From NCBI GenBank assembly GCA_027459785.1, contig DAIDGU010000042.1, positions 56,997 to 120,996 of the forward strand: a stretch of 64,000 nucleotides of DNA, read 5' to 3'. A model generated the notes under the pieces. It had not been told where the DNA came from, made no database searches, and saw only the letters and a list, made by a program, of their open reading frames with translations. Made by a program: the position numbers and the translations under genes. This document shows, piece by piece, positions 16,358 to 26,900 of the stretch. How positions within the stretch are numbered: position 1 is the stretch's first letter; each line of letters begins with the position of its first letter. This DNA is from Ktedonobacteria bacterium (GTDB lineage: Bacteria > Chloroflexota > Ktedonobacteria > Ktedonobacterales > JACDGC01).

Positions 16358-18523
16358 CACGTTGTCGTAGCCCGTGCCGGAACAGGGCGTGGTGAAGGAG
16401 TGGTTGCTCCCGTTCTCCCACTGCACGCTGCCGCTGGACGTGATGATGATGAACTTGAACTGGATCGTCTGGCAGGCGGGAACGCTGGCCATGATGAACC
16501 AGTTGGGATAGTTCGGGTCATCCGCCGGGCCGATGGCGGTGCTGGTTGTGGTACTCCAATTGCTCAGTTCGGCATCATTGCCCGTCAGGTACACGTTGTC
16601 GCCCACGTTGGTCGGCGGCGCGTTATAGACGGTGAAGGTCACGGCCACCTGCGCGCCAGATGACACGCTATTCAGATAGCCGTTGCTGCACGACGACGTG
16701 CAGACCTGCACGCTGTACTGGCCACCGGCGACGTTCGGCGTGGTGACGGAGATCGAGTGCGACGACCAGCTATTGACCGTGGCGTTGGTCGAACCGAACT
16801 TGACCGTGCCGGAGGAGCCGAAGCCCTGGCCGTCGATGATCACCGTGTCGCCCGGCTTGCTGAGATTCGGGCCGATGTGGCCGATCTCCGGCGTGCTGGG
16901 TTCGCCCGCCGTGAATTGCCAGACGGAGGTCTGGTTCGCGCCCAACGTGAAGGGCGTCACCGATCCGCCGCTGTTGACGGTGATGTTCGTGCCGCCGCCC
17001 AGCAGCGATCCCAGGTAGTCGTTGTAGCTGCCGGTCGGCAGGTTGGTATACAACCCGCTGATGTTGTAGCTGCTCGATCCCTTGTTGACGGCTTCCAGCA
17101 CCACGCTATTGTAAAACTGGCGCTCGAAGATGTACACGTCACTGTTCATCCACCGCTGCTGATACGTGCCGTAGGCCAGCGCGGGATTATTCTGGCGCAG
17201 CGTGGAAAAGTCGTGGATCTCCTGATAAGCCGTGGTGGTTGTGCTGAAGCTCGACATCATCGGGCGGTTATAGGGATCGCCCCCGCCGCTAGTGTCGTTG
17301 TGTAGATACTGTTCGGTGCCGTAGTAGATGATCGGCACGCCCGGCGCGCCCAGCGTGACGGCCAGGGCTTCCTGCATCCGCGTATCGTTGTTGTTGACCG
17401 ACAGGAAGCGCGGCATGTCGTGGTTGTCGATGAAGTTGGCCTGGTCGTTGAGCCAGGTGAAATCATGCTCTTCCTGGCTGATGACGCTGTCCAGTTCCGA
17501 TGCGCCGTTATTGTTGGCATAGACATCGCGCAGGGCGTAGTTCAGCGGGAAGTTCAGCAGGTTGACGCCGCTATTGTCAGCGAAGCGCACCGCGTCGCTA
17601 TACGTCGGGTCGCTGATGTTGGAAAGATACCACTCGCCAACCATGTAATGCGGCCCCTGCGCCTCCACGTCGTCGCTGAGGGTGCGCACCCAACCGCCCG
17701 TCTGGTCAGCCATGTGCTTCACGGCGTCCACACGCACAGCGTCCACGCCGTGCTGCAAGAACTGGTTGATCGCGCCTTTGAGGTAGCTGTCCACGCTGTT
17801 GTTCTCTTGCGCCAGATCAGCCAGGTCGGCCAGGTTGTAATACTCGTCCTGGTAGAGGTTGTTGTAGTCGGTGATGCCACCGTTGTGATGGAACCAACCG
17901 TTCGGGTCGTTGTTATACGCCGCCTCGAACGTGCCGTTCTCGTAGATGCTGCCATACTCGCCCGTGTCATTCGGGTTAGAGTGGTTGGGCGCGAAGTCGA
18001 TCACGATCTTGATGCCGTCATTGTGGGCGGTGTTAACCAGATTATCGAAGTCCGACCATGTTCCCATGTGGGGATCGATCTTGTACATGTCGCGCGCCCA
18101 ATAGCCGTGATAGCCGGCATTCGGCACGCCGTTATAGACGGCAGCGGTGTGGATGTTATCGACCGGCGGCGAGATCCAGACGGCAGTGACGCCCATGCCC
18201 GCCAGATATCCCATCTTATCGGTCAGCCCTTGCAGGTCGCCGCCCCAATAGAGCTTCCAATTCGACTTCGTGCTGTCATACAGCCCTGTGTCGCCAGCGG
18301 GGTCGTCGTTCGCGGTATTGCCGTCGAAGAAGCGGTCGAGCATGACCTGATAGATGACGCCGGTGCCGAGATCGGCATCGTTGGTGGGCAGCGCGCCTGC
18401 GGCATGCACGCGCGTGGGATGAACGAGGCTGGTGCTGAGGCTATACGCCAGCACCGAACATAAGACGACGACGCCGATGAGGACGGGCCGCGCGAGGCGC
18501 GTGGCCGTGATGCGACGTAGCAT
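16343..18523 (-). CDS. Secreted GH13 alpha-amylase-family enzyme with CGTase domain architecture
   Basis: 726 residues; GAGGAGG precedes the ATG. A signal peptide (RR-containing n-region, VLIGVVVLCSVLAYSLS core, cut near VHA-AG, about residue 42) directs export. Domains follow the five-domain CGTase plan: A/B barrel (about 50-470), C, an IPT/TIG D domain (about 540-620, IGHIGPNLSKPGDTVIIDGQ) and a CBM20 starch-binding E domain (about 625-726). Catalytic residues are all present: Asp266 (GVDAVRVDAVKHM), Glu297 (VGEWYL) and Asp369 (FIDNHDMPRF). At the position of CGTase Tyr195 the protein has Ala232, which predicts hydrolysis rather than cyclisation. It would degrade starch or glycogen outside the cell to feed maltose to the GH65 enzyme opposite. 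Confidence 0.87.
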   Translation of the reverse strand: MLRRITATRLARPVLIGVVVLCSVLAYSLSTSLVHPTRVHAAGALPTNDADLGTGVIYQVMLDRFFDGNTANDDPAGDTGLYDSTKSNWKLYWGGDLQGLTDKMGYLAGMGVTAVWISPPVDNIHTAAVYNGVPNAGYHGYWARDMYKIDPHMGTWSDFDNLVNTAHNDGIKIVIDFAPNHSNPNDTGEYGSIYENGTFEAAYNNDPNGWFHHNGGITDYNNLYQDEYYNLADLADLAQENNSVDSYLKGAINQFLQHGVDAVRVDAVKHMADQTGGWVRTLSDDVEAQGPHYMVGEWYLSNISDPTYSDAVRFADNSGVNLLNFPLNYALRDVYANNNGASELDSVISQEEHDFTWLNDQANFIDNHDMPRFLSVNNNDTRMQEALAVTLGAPGVPIIYYGTEQYLHNDTSGGGDPYNRPMMSSFSTTTTAYQEIHDFSTLRQNNPALAYGTYQQRWMNSDVYIFERQFYNSVVLEAVNKGSSSYNISGLYTNLPTGSYNDYLGSLLGGGTNITVNSGGSVTPFTLGANQTSVWQFTAGEPSTPEIGHIGPNLSKPGDTVIIDGQGFGSSGTVKFGSTNATVNSWSSHSISVTTPNVAGGQYSVQVCTSSCSNGYLNSVSSGAQVAVTFTVYNAPPTNVGDNVYLTGNDAELSNWSTTTSTAIGPADDPNYPNWFIMASVPACQTIQFKFIIITSSGSVQWENGSNHSFTTPCSGTGYDNVTWQN

Positions 18524-18614
18524 GAAAGCGAGTTCCTCCTCAAACTTCTACAGCAACGATGCAGTACGAGGGACGCAGGCAACGAGACAATGATGGCCAT
18601 GTCGTGGGCCGCTC

Positions 18615-18646
18615 AACAGTTGTCCATTCAACTGTTATCAAACAGT
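18615..18646. promoter_or_regulatory. Overlapping palindromic operator at the amylase start site
   Basis: AACAGTTG (18615-18622) and CAACTGTT (18629-18636) form a perfect inverted repeat; ACTGTT (18631-18636) and AACAGT (18641-18646) form a second one sharing the middle arm. They overlap and follow the -10 of the promoter at 18644-18672, the place for a repressor. Confidence 0.55.
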
Positions 18647-18672
18647 ATACCGAACAAAGCCTTGTGCGTCAA
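18644..18672 (-). promoter_or_regulatory. Near-consensus promoter of the secreted amylase gene
   Basis: Minus strand TTGACG (18672-18667), a 17-base spacer and TATACT (18649-18644). Start near 18637, giving a leader of about 114 bases before the ATG at 18523. Confidence 0.65.
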
Positions 18673-18869
18673 GAGGGATCGGGGGGAAATCGCATGGGGC
18701 ATGGGCAAAGTTATAGAGCATCGCGCAAGAAATGTTTGTAATTGGCAGCCGGTGTATGTGCAGCATAGCGCGGATGGGGGAGCGGGCGCAACCTAGATCT
18801 CCTATTTCCATTGGCGGACGTTTGTCCTGTGTTATGGTAGCCATAATAGTTGTAATAGGAGGATCACTG

Positions 18870-21800
18870 ATGCCCCCGCCGCCCACCACGATTGTCGCCA
18901 CCAATCTCAGCAATTACATTCGGCTGGATCGGTGTGGGCGCTTTTTGCGCTTCGTCATCGAACCTGCCGAGGCAAAAGTGCTTGGCAAACGCTTTGGCGT
19001 CGGCGAGGATGCCCTCAGCCCGATCCTGGCGGACTACGGTCAGGACTTTGAGGCGCGGGTGCTGGCGACGCTGCCGGAGACGCCGCGCGACCTGAAAAAT
19101 CAGCCGGCGGAGGCGACCTTGGCGGCGCTGCGCGCCGTCGCGCCGGGGGCGCGCGTCTTTCTCACGCAGGCGCGGCTGGCCGGCGCGATCAATGGCTGGC
19201 CCTGCCTGGGCGACGCCGATATCATCCAGGTCAGCCGGCGGGCGGACGGCGCGTTCGACCTGGCGGTGCTGGATGTGAAGACCGCCATCCGCGATCACGT
19301 AGAATACCGCCTGCAAGTCGCCGTCTACATCCGCCTGCTGCGCGGGATGCTCGCCGGAGCCGGGCTGGCGCTGGGCGCGATCAGCGGCGCGATCCTCAAG
19401 CAGGGCGCGGATGGCGCGTTGCCCGCGTGGGATGACCCCGCCGCGCGCTTCGCTGTGGCCCCCTATGATCTGGTGCTGGATCACCTCTTCGATCCGCTGG
19501 AAGGCGATCTGGCGCAGGTGGCCGGGCGCGACCTGGCGGACATCCCTTATGCGCTAAACGCCAAGTGCGACGGGTGCAGCTTCAACCGGCTGTGCATGCG
19601 CGAAAGCGCCGACCGGCAAGACATCGCGCTGGTGCCGGGCATCCAGGCGACTGACATCCCCGCGCTGAAGGCGGCGGGCGTGCGCACGCTACGCGAACTG
19701 GTCGATCTCAAGGCACTGCCCGATCCGCCGACCAAACATGCCCCCCTGCCGCCCGCGCCGGGGCAAAGCGCGCCCCTGGCGGCGCTCAGCCAGCAGCCCG
19801 CCCTCGCCGCGCGGCTCGATCCGCTGGTGCTGCGGGCGCGGGCGATCTTGAACCGCTTCGATCCCGCCGTGCGCTACCTAGCCTATCCGCTGGACGAGCC
19901 GCCCAGCCTATTGCCGTCTGACGGCGCGAATCCGCAGCTGGTCAAGATCTTTCTGGACGCGCAGCACGATTACCTGCGCGACCGCGTCTACCTGGCTGGC
20001 GCGCTGCTCACCGGGCCGGGCGGCGAATTTCCCATCGCCCACATCTGCGACGGCCCGCCGGTGGACCGCGACGAGGAATACGTCCTGCATTCGCTGCTGC
20101 GCGACGTGGTGGCCGCGCTGCCCAAGGTGGCTGGCGACGCCACAAGTTGCCCGCTGCACATCTACCTCTTCGATCCATTCGAGCAACGCATCTGGCTGGA
20201 CGCGCTGGAGCGCCAGCAGGCGATCCTGGCGAGCGTGCCGGCCTTCTATGAACTGTTGACCTCCAATGCCGGCGTCGAGGAGGTGATGTTCGCCTTCCTG
20301 GCCGACGAGATCCGCGCGCGGCGCATCCTGCCGATGACGTGCCAGAACCTGTATAGCGTCGCCACCAACCTGAAGTTTGCGTGGCGCGACGCGCACTATG
20401 ACTACCGCGCCGACTTCCGCGAGCGCGTCTTCGACAATGCGGCGAAACGGGCGGACGGCGTGTGGGTGGAACAACGGGCGGCCTTCACCTCGCTCATCCC
20501 GCTGGAATATGCCTATGGCGCGTGGGGTGTGCTGCCGGCCAGGAGCCGTGATCCCGGCAAGCTGGCGTACTATCGCCGCTGCACCCGCGACGCCCTCAAA
20601 GCCTTTCAGGTCCACCGCCTGCGCGCCATGCAGCACATCGAGGCGGCGCTCAATCCCGCGCATGGCCAGCGTTTCGTCAAGTCGCCGTTGCCCATCGCCC
20701 AGGTCAACACTGCGCCGGAACTGCCGGACCTGGCCCGCGCGCTGGACGAATTCCTGGGCATGGAGCATCACGCCGCCCTGCAAGGCAAACTGGCGATCTA
20801 CCAACTACCGCTGGCGCGGCGCGTGCAGACGGGGCGCTGCCTGCCGCTGCGCTGCCAATCCGTGACGGAGCACGGCAAGCGCCTGAGCGTGGTGGGCGCG
20901 CTGGACTACGCCGCTGTGGACCTGGATGCCGCTACTGCTCGTGCCGGCTGCCGCCTGAAAGAAGGCGATTGGCTGTTGCTGAACGACCTGGATCACCAGC
21001 AGCCGTGGGCGATCATGCAGGGGCGCATCGCCGTCGTGCGCCGCATGGAGGCCGACGCGATCACGCTGGACCTGCTGGATATCACCAGTTTCGGCAGCGA
21101 TTTCAAGTATCGCCACGACACCAAGCTGGTGCCGGAAGCCGGCAAATTGTATGCGCTGGACGAGATGGCCGACGACCTGAACGCCGACAAGCACCGCCAG
21201 GCCGTGCATCACGTGGCGGGCAATGCGCTTTTCGCCGCGCTGGCAGGCGACACCGCCCCTGCTCCCATTCCGCCGGAGCCGCACGGCGCGACCTTCGTCG
21301 CCGAGGTGCAGCGATTACAGGACGCTAGCCCGCTGACGGCGATGCAGGCCGAGGTCGTCGGTGCCACCATCGCCGCGCCACTGCTGCTGGTGCAGGGACC
21401 GCCGGGGACGGGCAAGACGGCGACGCTGGGCTGGGCGATCCTCGCACGCCTCTTCGCCCATCAATCGCGCCCGGTGCGCGTGCTGGTCTGCGCCAAAACC
21501 CACAAGGCGACGAATCTGGTGCTGGCCTCTGTTGCGGAACGACTGACGAAACTCAAGGACACGCGCGCCGGCAAGTCGCTGGGCGTGGTGCATGTCTTCA
21601 AGGCGACCGCCGACGAGGGCGAGGATCTGCCTGATCACGTCCACGCGCTCGATCCGCGCCACGGCGGGCGCGTGCGCGGCATCATTGCCGACGAGGGGGC
21701 GGCGACGGTCATCGGGGCCACGCCGGGCGGTGCCTTCAGCCTGATGAAGACGGTCTATGGCAAGGATCTGCCCTGGTCCGCTGGGCCATTCGATCTGCTG

Positions 21801-22802
21801 GTGATCGACGAGGCCAGCCAGATGAGCATCCCCGAAGCCTTGCTGGCGGCGGCGTTCCTCGCGCCGGGCGGGCGGATCATGATCGTGGGCGACCACCGCC
21901 AGATGCCGCCGATCCTGGCGCACCCGTGGGCGCGCGAACGCCGCCATAGCCAGACGTTGCACCACCCCGCGCGCTCGATCTTCGAGGCGCTTTTGGATCA
22001 GGGGCAGCCGATCGTGCAGTTGGACGAGAGCTTCCGGCTGCACCAGACACAGGCGCGCTTCCTGGCCGCCCACATCTATGCCCGCGACGCCCTGCCCTTC
22101 CAGTCGCGCCGCAAGGATACGCTGCCTGCGCTGCCCGCCAGTGTCGCCGATCCCTTCGTCGTCGCCGCGTTGCGCCCGGACTATCCCGTCATTGTGGTCG
22201 AACATGGCGAGGCGGCCTCACAGCAATACAATCCGACGGAAGTGGAGGTGATCGCGCCCATCGTGCGCGCCTGCCTGGACGCCCTGCACCTGGACGGCGC
22301 GCACGGTCTGGGCATCGTCGTGCCGCACAACGCGCAGAAAGCCGCACTGCGCCAGCGTTTCCCCGCGCTGGACGCGGCGGGGGCCATCGACACCGTCGAA
22401 CGCTTTCAGGGCGGCGAGCGCGATGTGATCATCGTCGCCGCCACGGCCTCCGATCCCAGCTACATCCTGGCCGAAGCCGCGTTCTTGCTGAATCTGAACC
22501 GGCTCAACGTCGCCTTCTCGCGCCCGCGCCTGAAACTGATCGTCGTCGCCGCCCGGACGCTGTTCCGCTTCCTCTGCCGCGACCTGGATCGCTTCGAGGA
22601 GGCGCTGATCTGGAAGCACCTGCGCTACGAATACGCCGCTACGCCACTGTGGGCCGGCAATCGCGCGGGCGTGCGCGTGGAGGTGCGCGGCCACCCGGCG
22701 GGCCACGCGATCCAGCCGGCACCGCCGGATGTCGCCATCCCCGCGCCCTTCGTCGCCCCACAGCCGGTGGGCCTGACGGAAAGGAGCCACGAGCCATTAT
22801 GA
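18870..22802 (+). CDS. Dna2-like Fe-S RecB nuclease fused to SF1 helicase (TM0106 type)
   Basis: 1310 residues; the ATG at 18870 has AGGAGG 7 bases upstream. N-terminal PD-(D/E)XK nuclease: GDADIIQVSR and LAVLDVKTAI (metal-binding Asp and the catalytic Lys of DVK). Cys22 plus Cys233, Cys236 and Cys242 (CDGCSFNRLC) have the one-plus-three spacing of the Fe-S cluster in Cas4, AddB and Dna2 nucleases. The middle contains a second nuclease-like or RNase-H-like region. The C-terminal half is an SF1B helicase with Walker A VQGPPGTGKTA (about 843), Walker B VIDEASQMS (about 977), GDHRQMPP and VERFQGGERDVIIV. Role inferred: DNA end processing. It overlaps the next gene by 4 bases (ATGA). Confidence 0.85.
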   Translation: MPPPPTTIVATNLSNYIRLDRCGRFLRFVIEPAEAKVLGKRFGVGEDALSPILADYGQDFEARVLATLPETPRDLKNQPAEATLAALRAVAPGARVFLTQARLAGAINGWPCLGDADIIQVSRRADGAFDLAVLDVKTAIRDHVEYRLQVAVYIRLLRGMLAGAGLALGAISGAILKQGADGALPAWDDPAARFAVAPYDLVLDHLFDPLEGDLAQVAGRDLADIPYALNAKCDGCSFNRLCMRESADRQDIALVPGIQATDIPALKAAGVRTLRELVDLKALPDPPTKHAPLPPAPGQSAPLAALSQQPALAARLDPLVLRARAILNRFDPAVRYLAYPLDEPPSLLPSDGANPQLVKIFLDAQHDYLRDRVYLAGALLTGPGGEFPIAHICDGPPVDRDEEYVLHSLLRDVVAALPKVAGDATSCPLHIYLFDPFEQRIWLDALERQQAILASVPAFYELLTSNAGVEEVMFAFLADEIRARRILPMTCQNLYSVATNLKFAWRDAHYDYRADFRERVFDNAAKRADGVWVEQRAAFTSLIPLEYAYGAWGVLPARSRDPGKLAYYRRCTRDALKAFQVHRLRAMQHIEAALNPAHGQRFVKSPLPIAQVNTAPELPDLARALDEFLGMEHHAALQGKLAIYQLPLARRVQTGRCLPLRCQSVTEHGKRLSVVGALDYAAVDLDAATARAGCRLKEGDWLLLNDLDHQQPWAIMQGRIAVVRRMEADAITLDLLDITSFGSDFKYRHDTKLVPEAGKLYALDEMADDLNADKHRQAVHHVAGNALFAALAGDTAPAPIPPEPHGATFVAEVQRLQDASPLTAMQAEVVGATIAAPLLLVQGPPGTGKTATLGWAILARLFAHQSRPVRVLVCAKTHKATNLVLASVAERLTKLKDTRAGKSLGVVHVFKATADEGEDLPDHVHALDPRHGGRVRGIIADEGAATVIGATPGGAFSLMKTVYGKDLPWSAGPFDLLVIDEASQMSIPEALLAAAFLAPGGRIMIVGDHRQMPPILAHPWARERRHSQTLHHPARSIFEALLDQGQPIVQLDESFRLHQTQARFLAAHIYARDALPFQSRRKDTLPALPASVADPFVVAALRPDYPVIVVEHGEAASQQYNPTEVEVIAPIVRACLDALHLDGAHGLGIVVPHNAQKAALRQRFPALDAAGAIDTVERFQGGERDVIIVAATASDPSYILAEAAFLLNLNRLNVAFSRPRLKLIVVAARTLFRFLCRDLDRFEEALIWKHLRYEYAATPLWAGNRAGVRVEVRGHPAGHAIQPAPPDVAIPAPFVAPQPVGLTERSHEPL

Positions 22803-23974
22803 TCCGCGTGATAGCCACCGCCGACAACCATCTGAACCGCTACTATGATCGCATGCCACCGCAGAAGCTGAACCAGCGCCGGCAGTACCTGCGCGCCGGC
22901 TTCCGCGCGGCGGTGGAGGACGCCATCGCCTGGCCCGCGCACCTCTTCCTCATCGCCGGCGACCTTTTTGACACGAGCGATCCGCGCAACATCGACCGCA
23001 CGTTCCTGGCGGGCTGCCTGATGCAGTTGCGATCCGCCGGCGTGACGGTCTGCGCGGTCAGCGGCAACCACGACACGCCGCGCCAGACGACAGAGCAGGG
23101 CGGTTACGCGCCGCTGGACATCTATCGCCAACTGGGCGCGCTCACCTATTTCGGCGAGTTCAACCGCGTCGAGGAGATTCGCCTGACCGTCGAAGGCACC
23201 ACCCTCGCCATCGGCGGCCTGACGCCGGACCCCACCTGGGCGGCGGAGTTCGATCCCTTCACCGCGCTCGCCTGGCATCCTAAGCAGACCGGCGCGGCTA
23301 CCGCGATCCTGCTGCTGCACGGCCAGGTGGCGGCCTATACGCTGCCGGACCACGAGGGCGCGGTCTTCACCAAAGAGACGCTGCGCGCCGCGACTGACGC
23401 CGATCTGGTGATCATGGGCGACATCCATCGCTCGCGCACGCTCCCGCTGGGCGGCGGGCGGCTGCTCGTCATCCCCGGCTCGACGGAACGGGTGGACTTC
23501 GGCGACCACGCGGACGTACCCGGCTTCATGCGCCTGGAATATAACGGCGTGGGCTGGCATGCCGAACGGGTGCAACTGGCCGGCCAACCGCGCCAGATCA
23601 TCACCATCCGCGCGGCGGACCTGCCCGACCACGATATCGCCGCCTATCTCATCGACCGCGTGCTGGCCGTCGCCAACGACCAAACGCTGGTGAAACTGAC
23701 GCTGGAAGGCATCATTCCCCGCGCCAAATATCACGCGCTGGACCTGCGCACGGTGCTGGAACGCCTCAGCGGGCGCGTCTTTCACTGCACGCTCGATACG
23801 AATGGCCTTTTCCTGGAAGACGCCGGCGCGGGCGCGGTGCAGCGCGGCGTGCGCCTCTCGCAGCGCGACGAACTGACCGCGACCGCAAACGACCTGAGCG
23901 CGCAAACCGCCGACCCCGCCGAACGTGCGATCATCCAGGACGCGCTGGCGCTGGTGCTGGGCGAGGGGGAGTGA
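22799..23974 (+). CDS. Mre11/SbcD-like DNA double-strand-break nuclease
   Basis: 391 residues; the ATG overlaps the stop of the helicase gene (ATGA), with AAGGAG 12 bases upstream. It carries the calcineurin-like phosphoesterase motifs in order: TADNHL (Asp9, His11), AGDLFDTSD, SGNHDTP, a LLHGQ histidine and MGDIHRS, which coordinate two Mn ions in Mre11/SbcD/YhaO enzymes. The capping region and the C-terminus are shorter than in eukaryotic Mre11. Together with the ATPase 10 bases downstream it should form a nuclease-ATPase complex that opens blocked DNA ends. Confidence 0.88.
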   Translation: MIRVIATADNHLNRYYDRMPPQKLNQRRQYLRAGFRAAVEDAIAWPAHLFLIAGDLFDTSDPRNIDRTFLAGCLMQLRSAGVTVCAVSGNHDTPRQTTEQGGYAPLDIYRQLGALTYFGEFNRVEEIRLTVEGTTLAIGGLTPDPTWAAEFDPFTALAWHPKQTGAATAILLLHGQVAAYTLPDHEGAVFTKETLRAATDADLVIMGDIHRSRTLPLGGGRLLVIPGSTERVDFGDHADVPGFMRLEYNGVGWHAERVQLAGQPRQIITIRAADLPDHDIAAYLIDRVLAVANDQTLVKLTLEGIIPRAKYHALDLRTVLERLSGRVFHCTLDTNGLFLEDAGAGAVQRGVRLSQRDELTATANDLSAQTADPAERAIIQDALALVLGEGE

Positions 23975-23984
23975 AAGATCAATT

Positions 23985-26900
23985 ATGATTCTCCTTGATC
24001 GCATCTCGATCCGCCATTTCAAGGCGTTGCGCGCCGTCGATCTCGTTTTGCCGCCCCAGGCGAGCGTGTTGATCGAGGGCTGGAACGAATCGGGCAAGTC
24101 GTCGCTCTTCGAGGCGATCTTCTTCGCGCTGTATGGCAAGACGCTCGTCTCCGAGGGCAAGAACGACAGCGCCATCGCCTATAATGAGAAGAAAGCGACC
24201 GTCACCCTTGCTGTACGGATCGATGAAACCCTACTCACCATCACGCGCACCCTACGCCGCGATCAGGCGGCGCTGGCCGAGGTGGTAGTGAGCGGCGACG
24301 GGCGTGGCACCGAGCGCGTGACCGGCACCAGCGCGGTGAACCTGCGCATCTTGCAGGAGATGAACAACCTCGCGCCGGATGCCCTGTTGAACTCGTGTTT
24401 CGTCGAGCAAAAGAAGCTGGACAAGCTGGAAGAACTGTCAGGGAATCAACGCGCAGAGGCGCTGGCGACGTTGCTGAACCTCGCGCGGCTGGATGACATT
24501 CAGAAGCGGCTGCGACCCACGCGCGAAGACGAGCGCGCGGCGGAGCGCGCCCAGGAGTTGCTGGCCTGCGCCGATCTGGATGCACAATTGCCCGCGCTGC
24601 AAGCGCGCCTCGCTGGTGCCGCGCGCCGTGCCGCCCTGGCCACGCTCGCCCAGGCGTGCGCTGACCTGGATGCCGCCGTGATGCACGAGGCGGCGTTGAC
24701 CGCGGAGCGCACGCAGCTTGATGCCGCAGCAACGCAATTGGCGGCGGATCACATGCAGAGCGCGGCGCTCGCCGCCGGCGCGGCTCCGCTGGCGGAAGTG
24801 CGCGCCCATGCGCGCCAGATCGCCCAGTTGCACGACACCCGCGCCCGCCTGACGGACGAGATCGCCCAGGCCGAGGCCGACCAGGCCACGCTCCCGGTGT
24901 TGCGCGCCCGCCTGGACGCCCTGCGCGCGATCGCCGATCTTTTCGCCGCGCACGATGGCCTCGCCGAGCGCCAGCGCGCCGACCAGGCACAGATGCAAGC
25001 GTTGGCCGCGACCGTGCGCGATCTCGCCCAGGCACGTGAGGACGTGGCGTATTATGATACGCAACTCGCCGCCCTCGCCCAGGGGGAACCCGCGCTCGTC
25101 GCCGCGCACGCGGCGGCCCAGGCGCGCTACGCCGCCGCTGTGGAACGCGACGCGCTGGAACGTTGGCTGGGGAGCAGTGATGCTACGAGCCGGCTGCGGG
25201 AGATCGGCGAGCAGCGCGCCGCCGCCGAAAAGGCGCGTGACGGGCAGGCCGCCGCCATGCAGCGCCACACGACGCTTCAGCGCGGGGCGGCACACCAGCG
25301 CCTTTTGCGCGGGACGCTGGCGGGCGTGGTCATGGTGCTGGGGCTGGAACTCGTGTTGACAGGCCACCTATGGGGCGCGCTCTGCCTGCTGAGCGCGCTG
25401 GCGTTGGCTGCCTGGGCGTATCCCGCGCACGCGGCCTATATTGCCGCTGCCGCTACCTTGCAGGCGCAGCAACAGACGCTGCGCGGGGCTGAGGACGCGG
25501 CGAATCGGCTGCTGGCCCAGGAACAGATCATGGCCGATCCGCAGTATGGCGCGCGGCGGCGAGACGAAGCGGCGCGCGACCTGCGCGCCCAGGGCTTGCT
25601 CGTGCCGGCGGACGACGCCGCCGCGCGTCAGCGCCTCGCCGCCCTGCCGGCGGATGCCACTCCCCTGCCGGAATTGCAAGCTGCCCAGGCCACCGCCCGC
25701 GCCCAACTGGACGGCGCGCACCAGGCACGCGACCTGGCGGAGCACCAGCACGCGGAGGCCCAGCGCCGGCTCGCCACAATCGCCGCCACCGCCGGCTTGC
25801 CCGCCCCGGCGGATGACACCCTCGCCGCCAAGCAGACGACCTTGGCGCAAACCCAGGCGCAGCACACGCGCGAACTGGCCGCGCTGGCGGCGGAGATCGC
25901 GTGCCAATGCCAGGCGATCCCCGTGCCAGTGGACCGTGACGCCGTGCAAGTTGCCAGCGGCGGCATCGCGCAACGCATACAATCGTTGACCGACGCGGCG
26001 GCGCACGCCAGCGAACGTCAGCACCGGCTGGCCGCGCTCAGCGACCAACTGCAAGCGGCAACAATGGCAGCGGAGGCCGCCTGGCAGCGATTTTCCGCCG
26101 CCGTGCCGGATCTCGCCCGCCCCCGACCCGATCTCGCGGAGGCCGCGCTCGCCGCCGTCACCGCCGCTTATCAGCAGCGCATGGCCCAGGTGGATGCCGT
26201 GGGCGTGCGCCAACGGCTTGATCATGCTCACGTCCGCCAGGGCGAGATCAAGCGCGCCCTGGATGAGCAGGCGGGGCGCATCGCCGCGCTACGCGACGAC
26301 ATTGCACACCTGGCTGCGGCACAGGGCATCCAGGCCGATCCGATACCCACCGCCCTGCGCGCCGCGCTGCCGGAACTGGCGGTGCTCACGCCAGAGGAAG
26401 CCGCTTCCGCCGCCCAGCAGGTGCGCGAGCTAGAGATTCAGATCGCCAGCGCCCGCCAGCGTCGGATGGAAATGGCCGCCGAACTGGGCATCCCGCCGGA
26501 GCCGCTGGACCGCGCCACCTGTGCCGAGGAAGCCGACCGCCTGGCACGCGACCTGCGCGTGCGCGAAGTCGCCGTACACATCGCCAAAACCACCCGCAAC
26601 CATATGATCCAGAAGGTGTTGCCCCAGACGACCAATAATATGCGCCTGCTCTTGCCGCTGCTGACGATGGACCGTTACCGCGACTGCGCGATCACCGACG
26701 ACTTCAAGGTGCAGGTTTACGACGAGGCGGCGGGCCGCATGGTGGCCAAAAATATCTTTTCCGGCGGGGCGCGCGATCAATTCTCGCTGGCGTTGCGCCT
26801 CTCGTTTGCGCTGGCGACGCTGCCCGAACACCTGGGGACCACCCCCGGCTTCATCTTCCTCGACGAGCCGCTCAGCTCCTTCGACCGCCCGCGCAGCGCA

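Noticed and set aside
22625..24175. 516-codon minus-strand frame opposite the Mre11-like gene
   Set aside because: Antisense shadow without motifs; the plus strand has clear phosphoesterase motifs.
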